Shown here piece after piece: positions 9,548 to 21,954 of a stretch of DNA of 52,759 nt. Numbering within the stretch: position 1 is the stretch's first letter; the number at the start of each line of letters is the position of its first letter. The notes beneath the pieces were generated by a model. The model made no database searches, was not told the origin of the DNA, and worked only from the letters and a program-made list of their open reading frames with translations. The position numbers and the translations under genes were made by a program. The DNA is taken from positions 1 to 52,759 of the forward strand of contig JAUCBJ010008413.1 in NCBI GenBank assembly GCA_032718475.1. Direction: 5' to 3'. Source of the DNA: Nemertoderma westbladi. Lineage: Eukaryota; Xenacoelomorpha; Nemertodermatida; Nemertodermatidae.

Positions 9548-10721
9548 CTAGAGAAAGTAATGGAGTGGATTAATAATGGAGAATATTGATTAATATCAGA
9601 ATATGTAAGTAATGCACTATAATAATGTAATAATAGAACAATAAAACTCACGAAAATCATAGAAAATTCAACACAACACAATATCCGATTTGTTTATATA
9701 CGATTCGGTTTTATCGGTTTTAATCCGATTGGAGTTAACAAATATATAATAAGGTGTTTTACAAAAATGAAAAATTGTGGAATGACTTTTCTAAGATTTG
9801 AACCAGCGCAGCCTAAATGCCTTATGGCTTAATACGTACTATTACTGTATATGTAGTGTAATTTCCCCCGCTTCATTTTAACATAGGCCTATACTAGAAT
9901 CATGTCGAACCTCTGATAGAGATATGAGATATAATTTAAAAAAATATTAATTTTGTACAGTTCCATTATCAGGTCAATTCAAATTAAAAAAAAAGTTTTT
10001 GAAATTAAAATTTACTGTTGTAAATGCTGCAAAAGCATATTTCCACAGCCTAAGGAAATGTAATTACTAAAAGGGAAACATATACATGATTGTGCTACTG
10101 CTGGCTAAATAGAATGCTTAATTGCAACATATTTAAGACAATCAATGTATTATCATAAAAAAATATTGTCTTCGAGTTAGAACTTTACAATTTCTGCTGT
10201 CGCGAAATATTCAAAGCAAACACACTATAAAATATGTTGTAGATCAGATCAGATGCCAAATAAACTCAAACCAATGTATTTTATTAACAATGTAATGTCG
10301 TTGAGTTAGCACATTATAAGTTCTGCAGTCGCAAAATATTCAAAGCAAACACAAATTCCCATAATGATATCTTGCAATGAATTATCTTGTATGAAAAGAC
10401 AATTTTAGATATAAGTTACTGTATATCACACCACCAAAACTACGATTTTATATTTTTGAACAAAATCGTGACCTCATCACCCTGCAGAACAAAGTGGGTG
10501 TAAACGCTACGCCGACTGCCGACAACCTATCCCTGGAACCGTTTTTAATTTAAGTTAAATAATTTTAACTATAGGGCCTAACATATGTGATATCGACATT
10601 TTTTGTTTTAATTTGAATATTCAGCAAAATCATCCACATCAAATGTAACCTGAACCTGATAAGTTTTCCTATGCAGGCAATACGGACTAAATGTTGTTTA
10701 ATCTAACATATAGTAACTCAC
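9548..10721 (-). other. Intron of copy A1
   Basis: Bounded by GTGAGT (10721-10716) and a pyrimidine-rich CTTTCTCTAG. It is AT-rich without a gene. A phrase ending GTCGC(G/A)AAATATTCAAAG and continuing CAAACACA is present twice (about 10160-10225 and 10300-10355). It differs from type B introns, which carry LINE sequence and 103-bp repeats. Confidence 0.75.
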
Positions 10722-11673
10722 CGATACCGGAAACTGTTGATTTGGGTCTTAATGGGAGGTTGTAGGTATTGGGAAGGTCTAAGTCGAAGTCGCCTAGAGG
10801 CTGAGTAGAGATGGGGGTCGAGTAGTTGGTGAGTGGGGAGAGACCCTGGGTGGTGTGGGGGTGGGGGGTCGATGTGTCTGTATGGATTCCATGTGGTCTA
10901 TTTATATCGAAAAATAATTCATTTAAGACATCGCCAACCTCACCTACGTCGGGTTTATATTCCAGTTCGTCTTCCGTCTCAATGAATATGATTTCCGGAG
11001 CATCGGATGGCTCTGATAGAGGTTGTGTAGAATTATTGGTTGAGTTGGTTGTGGTTACTGCAGGGGAGTTGGTTGTGGTTACTGCAGGGGTATACGATAT
11101 GTTGTTATCAGATAATAAAGTTAAACTGGCTGTATTATTAGACGATTCAGATACAATGGGGTTTGGTTTGGTGTCTATCAGACTCAATTTGGGGTTCATT
11201 TGTATTTGATTTCCGGGGAGGTCTGCCTGGTTGAGATATGGTAACCCCACCACAGGGTGCATGGATGAGGGTTCGGTACGTGGAGTGTGTGGATTCGAGT
11301 TTCGAGATTTAGGGTGGAAACCAATTCCGGTCGCAGGATTGTCATTGTGGAAGAGCCTAGTACCGCCATTTGTCGTCCTCAATGGATTCTGCGGCAGTGG
11401 CAGACTGGTCTTACGGTACCCGGTAGTCGGGACAGTGGTCGGTGATTGAGTTATGTATTGGGGCAAAGCCGAGGTGGTGGCGGCGTTGTTAAAGGGATAG
11501 GAGAGTGAATGCTGTAGCCACTCAGTAATGCGACCAGCCGTACAATTCTTAACAACATAATCGTCCAGAAAACACGAGTTTACTTCCAAGTATTCTTCGA
11601 TAAATCTCCGCACAAACGTGTCATTTTCTGAACAGATGTTCACGAACATAGATTTGGTAATTACCAATGCCAT
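10722..11673 (-). CDS. Copy A1 exon 1: N-terminal region of the zinc-finger protein
   Basis: About 317 codons end at the donor after GGTATCG. Family unknown to me. Visible parts are a helical segment TFVRRFIEEYLEVNSCFLDD followed by YVVKNCTAGRITEWLQ (vaguely like short segments before PDE5/11-type proteins, low certainty), a long Ser/Thr/Pro/Asn-rich linker, and EIIFIETEDELE, a hydrophobic-acidic patch of SUMO-interacting type. In the other copies translation starts at ATGGAACGG with an excellent context (ACAATGG). Here that ATG (11711-11709) is followed by an 11-bp insertion near 11668-11680 that ends the frame after 16 codons. The frame given starts at the next in-frame ATG, 11673. The protein would lack about 11 residues or be poorly made. 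Confidence 0.75.
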
Positions 11674-11711
11674 GCCAATGCGTTGTCCGACTCACAAGTA
11701 AACCGTTCCAT

Positions 11712-11925
11712 TGTCTGATTGTTGTCTTTTCAGAGTTCAGGTCGTCAGTCGTGCCGGTTCGAGAAGCAAATAATAAAATTTTAAACAGATATACTGATAT
11801 AGGCCTATTCCAGTATTCGAATCACTGAATAAGCGAGATGCAGTACTGCAGTGCTGCCTAACAGTAAACACCCAAACCCAATTACACTACTACAGTACTA
11901 CATAACATCATGAGTCACACTGTAC
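11712..11925 (-). promoter_or_regulatory. 5' flank of copy A1, probable promoter region
   Basis: This is the 5' side of the gene, shared with all copies: AGTTCAGG..., TTTAAAATTTTATTATTTGC (TATA-like, about 11770-11795), a TATAGGCCTATTCCAG palindrome and CAGTACTGCAGTGCTG. No transcription start can be fixed from sequence alone. Confidence 0.3.
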
Positions 11926-13040
11926 TGTTACTGCAGTACTGTAGGTCTAATGCAGGTGGAGGCCCTGAAACACGTTAGTCTTTAAGCGACCTTCAGCAGA
12001 TCCTAGCTCCAGTTCATCTCACTCGAGTGGCGGCCCAAACCCTAATTAAAATTCAAAATGTATTCACGTTTGCTTAGGGTTTACCTTAATGCAATTGCAA
12101 AGTCTATTCACTAGTCGCATGTTCAGGTTGTTCCATGAAATGCAGCCAAATCGTCGGTAAAAAGGCATTTATGAATGCGGATTCCGGACAATGTCTCCCA
12201 TTTTCATATTATTAAAGGCTGATGTGATTTTTGTACAAAAACATAGACATTTTATTTTTCGGATGTAAAAGGGAATTTGTGTAAAATCATATAAAGGTAA
12301 AAAGCCATGTTGTGTATGCCTACTGCTGATGTACATCCACATACAGTACCTAGACCCTACCGGTTGGTGATATTAGAGTCGATCGGACTGTACACAGTCA
12401 GACTGACAGGGTAAATTGAAAAATAATCGTATTAGTAGTACAGTATAGTGTCTGTCAACAACTGTACTAAAGGCAAAAGGTCATTTGATGGTTTCATTGC
12501 CATCAACTTATATCGATCATAGAATGTCAAGTAACTATGAGATAAAACTGATAAGAGTGTTCACCAGATACCAAATATATTAAATTTGGTTGAACAAATA
12601 AAGACTTTACAAATATTACGTTTTCATTTTCTTTATTGAACCTTTTTCAAATAAATTTATGTTATTTTATATTCAAGGTATTATTTTTTTACTCTGCGTC
12701 TAGAACATCCTGTATACGGCGTCTTAAAAATATTTGTTAGTAATAATAAAATGGCAAAATTTGAAACAGAGACAGTTTTACCCCCCCACCCACCCCCCCC
12801 CCCCCCCCCCTACCCGCTTCTTAGTGGGTGAGTCAGAATTTATTTGGTAATAACAGGAATCAATTTGGTTTACATATATCCAACTTTCCCCACATCCATT
12901 TCACACTTCGCGATAATATAATGTTATAATGTCGTTAATGTAAATATTTGGTTCTTTAAATTTCTTCTGGTAATCTAACTGTTTTTAAATTTAATCAACA
13001 TAATCTACAACTAACTACATACAGAATTTTAGTTTATCTG
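11926..13040. repeat. Lead module 2, partial, before copy B1
   Basis: It begins inside the module at CACTGTACTGTTACTGCAG, without the TAATCGGCGGG part or the 68-bp units, and continues to CTAACTACATACAGAATTTT. This is the empty site of the 2.2-kb TIR element. A C-rich run lies at 12781-12810. A1's 5' flank joins it directly, with no type B spacer. Confidence 0.75.
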
Positions 13041-13091
13041 TGTCCAACAATATCACCGGAAGTGGATAAACGTTTCTTACAAACATTACAG

Positions 13092-13341
13092 TTACAGAGT
13101 CTCCCCACTGCGGATACATTTGTGGCTCGATACCTGATGTCGTTGGTAGAAACATTTACCGCATGTATCGCAGCTAAACGGTCGTTCCCCTGTATGTAAT
13201 CTCTTGTGAGCGTTTAGATTGCCGCTCACTGTAAATCCCTTCCCGCACGTGTCGCACACGAACGGACGCTCTCCGGAATGCGTCCGCTTGTGCGAGGTTA
13301 GGTTGCACAATGCACAGGTGAGAGAAACGTTTGTTGCAGAA
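13092..13341 (-). pseudogene. Copy B1 exon 2, truncated by satellite
   Basis: Only the last fingers remain: CNLTSHKRTHSGERP, FVCDTCGKGFTVSGNLNAH (contacts V/G/N/A) and the decayed final finger YQRHQVSSHKC. Upstream on the gene strand the sequence changes from finger two to the 103-bp satellite at about 13342 (GTTTGTTGCAG joined to AAACAACTATTAAAG). Finger one, the acidic hinge and the splice acceptor are missing. An extra ACAATGC near 13309-13316 also disturbs the frame. Exon 1 of this copy is 8.6 kb away across the satellite, so B1 cannot make the normal protein. Confidence 0.8.
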
Positions 13342-16300
13342 ACAACTATTAAAGAAATCTACTAGCAAACATCTCTGTACACACAATAGTAGGAAAGAGC
13401 TGGAACACAGTAAACCTTGGTTCAACTCCGAATGTCGCAAAGAAACAACTATTAGATAAATCTACTAGCAAACATATCTCTACACACAATAGTAGACAAG
13501 AGCTGGGACACAGTAAACCTTGGTTCAACTCCGAATGTCGCAAAGAAACAACTATTAAAGAAATCTACTAGCAAACATATCTCTACACACAATAGTAGAC
13601 AAGAGCTGGAACACAGTAAACCTTGGTTCAAGTCCGAATGTCGCAAAGAAACAACTATTAGATAAATCTACCTTCAAACATCTCTCTACACACAATAGTA
13701 GGAAAGAGCTGGAACACAGTAAACCTTGGTTCAACTCCGAATGTCGCAAAGAAACAACTATTAGATAAATCTACCTTCAAACATCTCTCTACACACAATA
13801 GTAGATAAGAGTTGGAACACAGTAAACCTTGGTTGAACTCCGAATGTCGCAAAGAAACAACTATTAGAGAAATCTACTAGCAAACATCTCTCTACACACA
13901 ATAGTAGGAAAGAGCGGGAACACAGTAAACCTTGGTTCAACTCCGAATGTCGCAAAGAAACAACTATTAGATAAATCTACTAGCAAACATATCTCTACAC
14001 ACAATAGTAGACAAGAGCTGGGACACAGTAAACCTTGGTTCAACTCCGAATGTCGCAAAGAAACAACTATTAAAGAAATCTACTAGCAAACATATCTCTA
14101 CACACAATAGTAGACAAGAGCTAGAACACAGTAAACCTTGGTTCAAGTCCGAATGTCGCAAAGAAACAACTATTAGATAAATCTACCTTCAAACATCTCT
14201 CTACACACAATAGTAGGAAAGAGCTGGAACACAGTAAACCTTGGTTCAACTCCGAATGTCGCAAAGAAACAACTATTAGATAAATCTACCTTCAAACATC
14301 TCTCTACACACAATAGTAGGAAAGAGCTGGAACACAGTAAACCTTGGTTCAACTCCGAATGTCGCAAAGAAACAACTATTAGATAAATCTACTAGCAAAC
14401 ATATCTCTACACACAATAGTAGACAAGAGCTGGGACACAGTAAACCTTGGTTCAACTCCGAATGTCGCAAAGAAACAACTATTAAAGAAATCTACTAGCA
14501 AACATATCTCTACACACAATAGTAGACAAGAGCTAGAACACAGTAAACCTTGGTTCAAGTCCGAATGTCGCAAAGAAACAACTATTAGATAAATCTACCT
14601 TCAAACATCTCTCTACACACAATAGTAGGAAAGAGCTGGAACACAGTAAACCTTGGTTCAACTCCGAATGTCGCAAAGAAACAACTATTAAAGAAATCTA
14701 CTAGCAAACATATCTCTACACACAATAGTAGACAAGAGCTGGAAAACAGTAAACCTTGGTTCAACTCCGAATGTCGCAAAGAAACAACTATTAGAGAAAT
14801 CTACTAGCAAACATCTCTCTACAACACACAATAGTAGACAAGAGGTGGAACACAGTAAACCTTGGTTCAACTCCGAATGTCGCAAAGAAACAACTATTAG
14901 AGAAATCTACTAGCAAACATCTCTCTACAACACACAATAGTAGACAAGAGCTGGAACACAGTAAACCTTGGTTCAAGTCCGAATGTCGCAAAGAAACAAC
15001 TATTAGATAAATCTACCTTCAAACATCTCTCTACACACAATAGTAGACAAGAGCTGGAACACAGTAAACCTTGGTTCAACTCCGAATGTCGCAAAGAAAC
15101 AACTATTAAAGAAATCTACTAGCAAACATCTCTCTACACACAATAGTAGGCAAGAGCTGGAACACAGTAAACCTTGGTTCAACTCCGAATGTCGCAAAGA
15201 AACAACTATTAAAGAAATCTACTAGCAAACATCTCTCTACACACAATAGTAGACAAGAGCTGGAACACAGTAAACCTTGGTTCAAGTCCGAATGTCGCAA
15301 AGAAACAACTATTAGATAAATCTACCTTCAAACATCTCTCTACACACAATAGTAGACAAGAGCTGGAACACAGTAAACCTTGGTTCAACTCCGAATGTCG
15401 CAAAGAAACAACTATTAAAGAAATCTACTAGCAAACATCTCTCTACACACAATAGTAGACAAGAGCTGGAACACAGTAAACCTTGGTTCAAGTCCGAATG
15501 TCGCAAAGAAACAACTATTAGATAAATCTACCTTCAAACATCTCTCTACACACAATAGTAGACAAGAGCTGGAACACAGTAAACCTTGGTTCAACTCCGA
15601 ATGTCGCAAAGAAACAACTATTAAAGAAATCTACTAGCAAACATCTCTCTACACACAATAGTAGGCAAGAGCTGGAACACAGTAAACCTTGGTTCAACTC
15701 CGAATGTCGCAAAGAAACAACTATTAGATAAATCTACCTTCAAACATCTCTCTACACACAATAGTAGACAAGAGCTGGAACACAGTAAACCTTGGTTCAA
15801 CTCCGAATGTCGCAAAGAAACAACTATTAAAGAAATCTACTAGCAAACATATCTCTACACACAATAGTAGACAAGAGCTGGAAAACAGTAAACCTTGGTT
15901 CAACTCCGAATGTCGCAAAGAAACAACTATTAGAGAAATCTACTAGCAAACATCTCTCTACAACACACAATAGTAGACAAGAGGTGGAACACAGTAAACC
16001 TTGGTTCAACTCCGAATGTCGCAAAGAAACAACTATTAGAGAAATCTACTAGCAAACATCTCTCTACAACACACAATAGTAGACAAGAGCTGGAACACAG
16101 TAAACCTTGGTTCAAGTCCGAATGTCGCAAAGAAACAACTATTAGATAAATCTACCTTCAAACATCTCTCTACACACAATAGTAGACAAGAGCTGGAACA
16201 CAGTAAACCTTGGTTCAACTCCGAATGTCGCAAAGAAACAACTATTAAAGAAATCTACTAGCAAACATCTCTCTACAACACACAATAGTAGACAAGAGCT

Positions 16301-19300
16301 AGAACACAGTAAACCTTGGTTCAACTCCGAATGTCGCAAAGAAACAACTATTAAAGAAATCTACTAGCAAACATCTCTCTACAACACACAATAGTAGACA
16401 AGAGCTGGAACACAGTAAACCTTGGTTCAACTCCGAATGTCGCAAAGAAACAACTATTAGATAAATCTACCTTCAAACATCTCTCTACACACAATAGTAG
16501 GAAAGAGCTGGAACACAGTAAACCTTGGTTCAACTCCGAATGTCGCAAAGAAACAACTATTAGATAAATCTACCTTCAAACATCTCTCTACACACAATAG
16601 TAGACAAGAGCTGGAACACAGTAAACCTTGGTTCAACTCCGAATGTCGCAAAGAAACAACTATTAGATAAATCTACCTTCAAACATCTCTCTACACACAA
16701 TAGTAGGAAAGAGCTGGAACACAGTAAACCTTGGTTCAACTCCGAATGTCGCAAAGAAACAACTATTAAAGAAATCTACTTGCAAACATCTCTCAACAAC
16801 ACACAATAGTAGACAAGAGCTGGAACACAGTAAACCTTGGTTCAAGTCCGAATGTCGCAAAGAAACAACTATTAGATAAATCTACCTTCAAACATCTCTC
16901 TACACACAATAGTAGGAAAGAGCTGGAACACAGTAAACCTTGGTTCAACTCCGAATGTCGCAAAGAAACAACTATTAAAGAAATCTACTAGCAAACATAT
17001 CTCTACACACAATAGTAGACAAGAGCTAGAACACAGTAAACCTTGGTTCAAGTCCGAATGTCGCAAAGAAACAACTATTAGATAAATCTACCTTCAAACA
17101 TCTCTCTACACACAATAGTAGGAAAGAGCTGGAACACAGTAAACCTTGGTTCAACTCCGAATGTCGCAAAGAAACAACTATTAGATAAATCTACCTTCAA
17201 ACATCTCTCTACACACAATAGTAGGAAAGAGCTGGAACACAGTAAACCTTGGTTCAACTCCGAATGTCGCAAAGAAACAACTATTAGATAAATCTACCTT
17301 CAAACATCTCTCTACACACAATAGTAGGAAAGAGCTAGAACACAGCAAACCTTGGTTCAAGTCCGAATGTCGCAAAGAAACAACTATTAGATAAATCTAC
17401 CTTCAAACATCTCTCTACACACAATAGTAGGAAAGAGCTGGAACACAGTAAACCTTGGTTCAACTCCGAATGTCGCAAAGAAACAACTATTAGATAAATC
17501 TACCTTCAAACATCTCTCTACACACAATAGTAGGAAAGAGCTGGAACACATTAAACCTTGGTTCAACTCCGAATGTCGCAAAGAAACAACTATTAGATAA
17601 ATCTACTAGCAAACATATCTCTACACACAATAGTAGACAAGAGCTGGGACACAGTAAACCTTGGTTCAACTCCGAATGTCGCAAAGAAACAACTATTAAA
17701 GAAATCTACTAGCAAACATATCTCTACACACAATAGTAGACAAGAGCTAGAACACAGTAAACCTTGGTTCAAGTCCGAATGTCGCAAAGAAACAACTATT
17801 AGATAAATCTACCTTCAAACATCTCTCTACACACAATAGTAGGAAAGAGCTGGAACACAGTAAACCTTGGTTCAACTCCGAATGTCGCAAAGAAACAACT
17901 ATTAAAGAAATCTACTAGCAAACATATCTCTACACACAATAGTAGACAAGAGCTGGAAAACAGTAAACCTTGGTTCAACTCCGAATGTCGCAAAGAAACA
18001 ACTATTAGAGAAATCTACTAGCAAACATCTCTCTACAACACACAATAGTAGACAAGAGGTGGAACACAGTAAACCTTGGTTCAACTCCGAATGTCGCAAA
18101 GAAACAACTATTAGAGAAATCTACTAGCAAACATCTCTCTACAACACACAATAGTAGACAAGAGCTGGAACACAGTAAACCTTGGTTCAAGTCCGAATGT
18201 CGCAAAGAAACAACTATTAGATAAATCTACCTTCAAACATCTCTCTACACACAATAGTAGACAAGAGCTGGAACACAGTAAACCTTGGTTCAACTCCGAA
18301 TGTCGCAAAGAAACAACTATTAAAGAAATCTACTTGCAAACATCTCTCTACAACACACAATAGTAGACAAGAGCTGGAACACAGTAAACCTTGGTTCAAG
18401 TCCGAATGTCGCAAAGAAACAACTATTAGATAAATCTACCTTCAAACATCTCTCTACACACAATAGTAGACAAGAGCTGGAACACAGTAAACCTTGGTTC
18501 AACTCCGAATGTCGCAAAGAAACAACTATTAAAGAAATCTACTAGCAAACAACTCTCTACAACACACAATAGTAGACAAGAGCTAGAACACAGTAAACCT
18601 TGGTTCAACTCCGAATGTCGCAAAGAAACAACTATTAGATAAATCTACCTTCAAACATCTCTCTACACACAATAGTAGGAAAGAGCTGGAACACAGTAAA
18701 CCTTGGTTCAACTCCGAATGTCGCAAAGAAACAACTATTAGATAAATCTACCTTCAAACATCTCTCTACACACAATAGTAGACAAGAGCTGGAACACAGT
18801 AAACCTTGGTTCAACTCCGAATGTCGCAAAGAAACAACTATTAGATAAATCTACCTTCAAACATCTCTCTACACACAATAGTAGGAAAGAGCTGGAACAC
18901 AGTAAACCTTGGTTCAACTCCGAATGTCGCAAAGAAACAACTATTAAAGAAATCTACTTGCAAACATCTCTCAACAACACACAATAGTAGACAAGAGCTG
19001 GAACACAGTAAACCTTGGTTCAAGTCCGAATGTCGCAAAGAAACAACTATTAGATAAATCTACCTTCAAACATCTCTCTACACACAATAGTAGGAAAGAG
19101 CTGGAACACAGTAAACCTTGGTTCAACTCCGAATGTCGCAAAGAAACAACTATTAAAGAAATCTACTAGCAAACATATCTCTACACACAATAGTAGACAA
19201 GAGCTAGAACACAGTAAACCTTGGTTCAAGTCCGAATGTCGCAAAGAAACAACTATTAGATAAATCTACCTTCAAACATCTCTCTACACACAATAGTAGG

Positions 19301-20998
19301 AAAGAGCTGGAACACAGTAAACCTTGGTTCAACTCCGAATGTCGCAAAGAAACAACTATTAGATAAATCTACCTTCAAACATCTCTCTACACACAATAGT
19401 AGGAAAGAGCTGGAACACAGCAAACCTTGGTTCAACTCCGAATGTCGCAAAGAAACAACTATTAGATAAATCTACCTTCAAACATCTCTCTACACACAAT
19501 AGTAGGAAAGAGCTGGAACACAGTAAACCTTGGTTCAACTCCGAATGTCGCAAAGAAACAACTATTAGATAAATCTACTAGCAAACATATCTCTACACAC
19601 AATAGTAGACAAGAGCTGGGACACAGTAAACCTTGGTTCAACTCCGAATGTCGCAAAGAAACAACTATTAAAGAAATCTCCTAGCAAACATATCTCTACA
19701 CACAATAGTAGACAAGAGCTAGAACACAGTAAACCTTGGTTCAAGTCCGAATGTCGCAAAGAAACAACTATTAGATAAATCTACCTTCAAACATCTCTCT
19801 ACACACAATAGTAGGAAAGAGCTGGAACACAGTAAACCTTGGTTCAACTCCGAATGTCGCAAAGAAACAACTATTAGATAAATCTACCTTCAAACATCTC
19901 TCTACACACAATAGTAGACAAGAGCTGGAACACAGTAAACCTTGGTTCAACTCCGAATATCGCAAAGAAACAACTATTAAAGAAATCTACTAGCAAACAT
20001 ATCTCTACACACAATAGTAGACAAGAGCTAGAACACAGTAAACCTTGGTTCAAGTCCGAATGTCGCAAAGAAACAACTATTAGATAAATCTACCTTCAAA
20101 CATCTCTCTACACACAATAGTAGGAAAGAGCTGGAACACAGTAAACCTTGGTTCAACTCCGAATGTCGCAAAGAAACAACTATTAGATAAATCTACCTTC
20201 AAACATCTCTCTACACACAATAGTAGACAAGAGCTGGAACACAGTAAACCTTGGTTCAACTCCGAATGTCGCAAAGAAACAACTATTAGATAAATCTACC
20301 TTCAAACATCTCTCTACACACAATAGTAGGAAAGAGCTGGAACACAGTAAACCTTGGTTCAACTCCGAATGTCGCAAAGAAACAACTATTAAAGAAATCT
20401 ACTTGCAAACATCTCTCAACAACACACAATAGTAGACAAGAGCTGGAACACAGTAAACCTTGGTTCAACTCCGAATGTCGCAAAGAAACAACTATTAAAG
20501 AAATCTACTTGCAAACATCTCTCTACACACAATAGTAGACAAGAGCTGGAACATAGTAAACCTTGGTTCAACTCCGAATGTCGCAAAGAAACAACTATTA
20601 AAGAAATCTACTAGCAAAAATCTCTCTACACACAATAGTAGGCAAGAGCTGGAACACAGTAAACCTTGGTTCAACTCCGAATGTCGCAAAGAAACAACTA
20701 TTAAAGAAATCTACTTGCAAACATCTCTCTACAACACACAATAGTAGGCAAGAGCTGGAACACAGTAAACCTTGGTTCAACTCCGAATGTCGCAAAGAAA
20801 CAACTATTAAAGAAATCTACTTGCAAACATCTCTCAACAACACACAATAGTAGGCAAGAGCTGGAACACAGTAAACCTTGGTTCAACTCCGAATGTCGCA
20901 AAGAAACAACTATTATAGAAATCTACTAGCAAACATCTCTCTACACAGAATAGTAGGTAAGAGCTGGAACACAGTAAGTAAACCTTGGTTCAACTTCG
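13342..20998. repeat. 103-bp satellite array, about 74 copies
   Basis: The unit includes AAAGAAACAACTATTA(GAT/AAG/GAG)AAATCTAC, (TAG/CTT/TTG)CAAACATCTCTCTAC, ACACAATAGTAG, AGAGCTGGAACACAGTAAAC and CTTGGTTCAACTCCGAATGT. Some units are 106 bp through an extra ACA. Unit variants recur in the same order: a four-unit string starts at 14585, 15724 and 17799, another at 16457, 18635 and in part 20080. This shows multi-unit duplications by unequal exchange. Every unit holds an in-phase peptide KPWFNSECRK on the plus strand, like the pre-RT motif of LINEs. The roughly 64-residue minus-strand frames in each unit are by-products. Three to four units persist in B2 and B3. Confidence 0.95.
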
Positions 20999-21008
20999 AA
21001 TGTTGCCA

Positions 21009-21888
21009 CTCACCACTCACCAGCCCAGCGCTCCAAGGATTGAAGCGTGAAGCGCAGATAAAAGTGTGTCGCAGTTAGCGGAATCAGAGTATAATTTACA
21101 TCATCGGCAAAGACCTTAACTTTAATTTTACCTAGTGTAATAAGCAACTCAGGAAGGTCATTAATGAAAAGAATAAAATTGATCAGTCCGAGGAAACTGC
21201 CCTGGAATGTGCCAGATTTAACAATGGAAGGTAGCGAAAATTCGTTACCAACTAAAATGCGTTGTGATCTGTCTGAGAAAAAAGCACTAAGCCACGCTAG
21301 CAAAGCTTCTGCGATGCCGTATGCTGAAACCTTGCACATAAGATTAGAATGCACAATATATCAAGTGTAGTCGTGTCGTACAGTCGTTATCGAGTGTAGT
21401 GTACCAGAGGCATATGGAGCAGTGTGCAAGTCGATTTACGTTCTAGGAATCCATGTTGTTCTGTGGAAATCAATTTATGGGCACGCAAGTATGAAACTAG
21501 GGTGTCTTTCCCAAACATTTCCATGATTTTGCATGATGGATAGATCACAGGATCCATTTGTGTGGATCATAGGGTTCACCTTCTGTGAATAATGGAACTA
21601 CAACAGCCAGTGAGCCAAATAGATGGAAGTGTGTGTTAGTAACACAGATGGTGAGCACAGATAAAGGAGCAGTGATAGAGATAGATAAACGAGAAAATAT
21701 AATACTCGGCAAGTTGTCGGGTGTCCTACTTTTCTTGGCAGGAATGTTAGTTGTTTAGAACAGTAAGAACCCTAACAGGTGAAAAATCTACAGTAGACAA
21801 GAAACAGCGTATTGCTATTGTCATCGTTACAATTTTCACCAAGAACTTCAGCAAATAATTTAGCTTTAGTTTTGTCATCCACTATGGT
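21009..21888 (-). pseudogene. LINE reverse-transcriptase relic in copy B1
   Basis: The minus strand reads through degraded RT landmarks in order: VDDKTKAKLFAEVLG, KKSRTPDNLPSIIFSRL, AVVVPLFTEGEPYDPHKW, CKIMEIFVKDTLVSYL then AHKLISTEQHGFLERK, then WLSAFFSDRSQRILVGN, SGTFQGSFLGLINFILFIN (decayed P-Q-G-S-x-L-G-P) and KVFADDVNYTL, the catalytic ADD motif. It ends at LERWAGEW where the 103-bp array begins. Frames are broken and the VPQG core is mutated, so it is inactive. It belongs to the Jockey/CR1-like superfamily but is a different family from the LINE at 39991-44167. It lies in what was the gene's intron. Confidence 0.8.
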
Positions 21889-21954
21889 GTTTCAAGTTTT
21901 CCTATGCAGGCAATACGGACTAAATGTTGTTTAATCTCACATATAGTAACTCAC

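Noticed and set aside
10826-11449. Plus-strand frames opposite exon 1, repeated in every copy (for example 22059-22667, 28809-29417)
   Set aside because: Mirror frames of the coding exon, conserved only because the exon is.
13349-20901. Dozens of overlapping 64-66-residue minus-strand frames starting MRHSELNQGLLC
   Set aside because: They follow the 103-bp unit. The unit is not a multiple of three, so each frame is cut one to two units later, and there is no splice or start evidence. They are by-products of the satellite.
13342-20998. CRISPR-like array
   Set aside because: Units are continuous 103-bp repeats without unique spacers, in a eukaryotic gene context.
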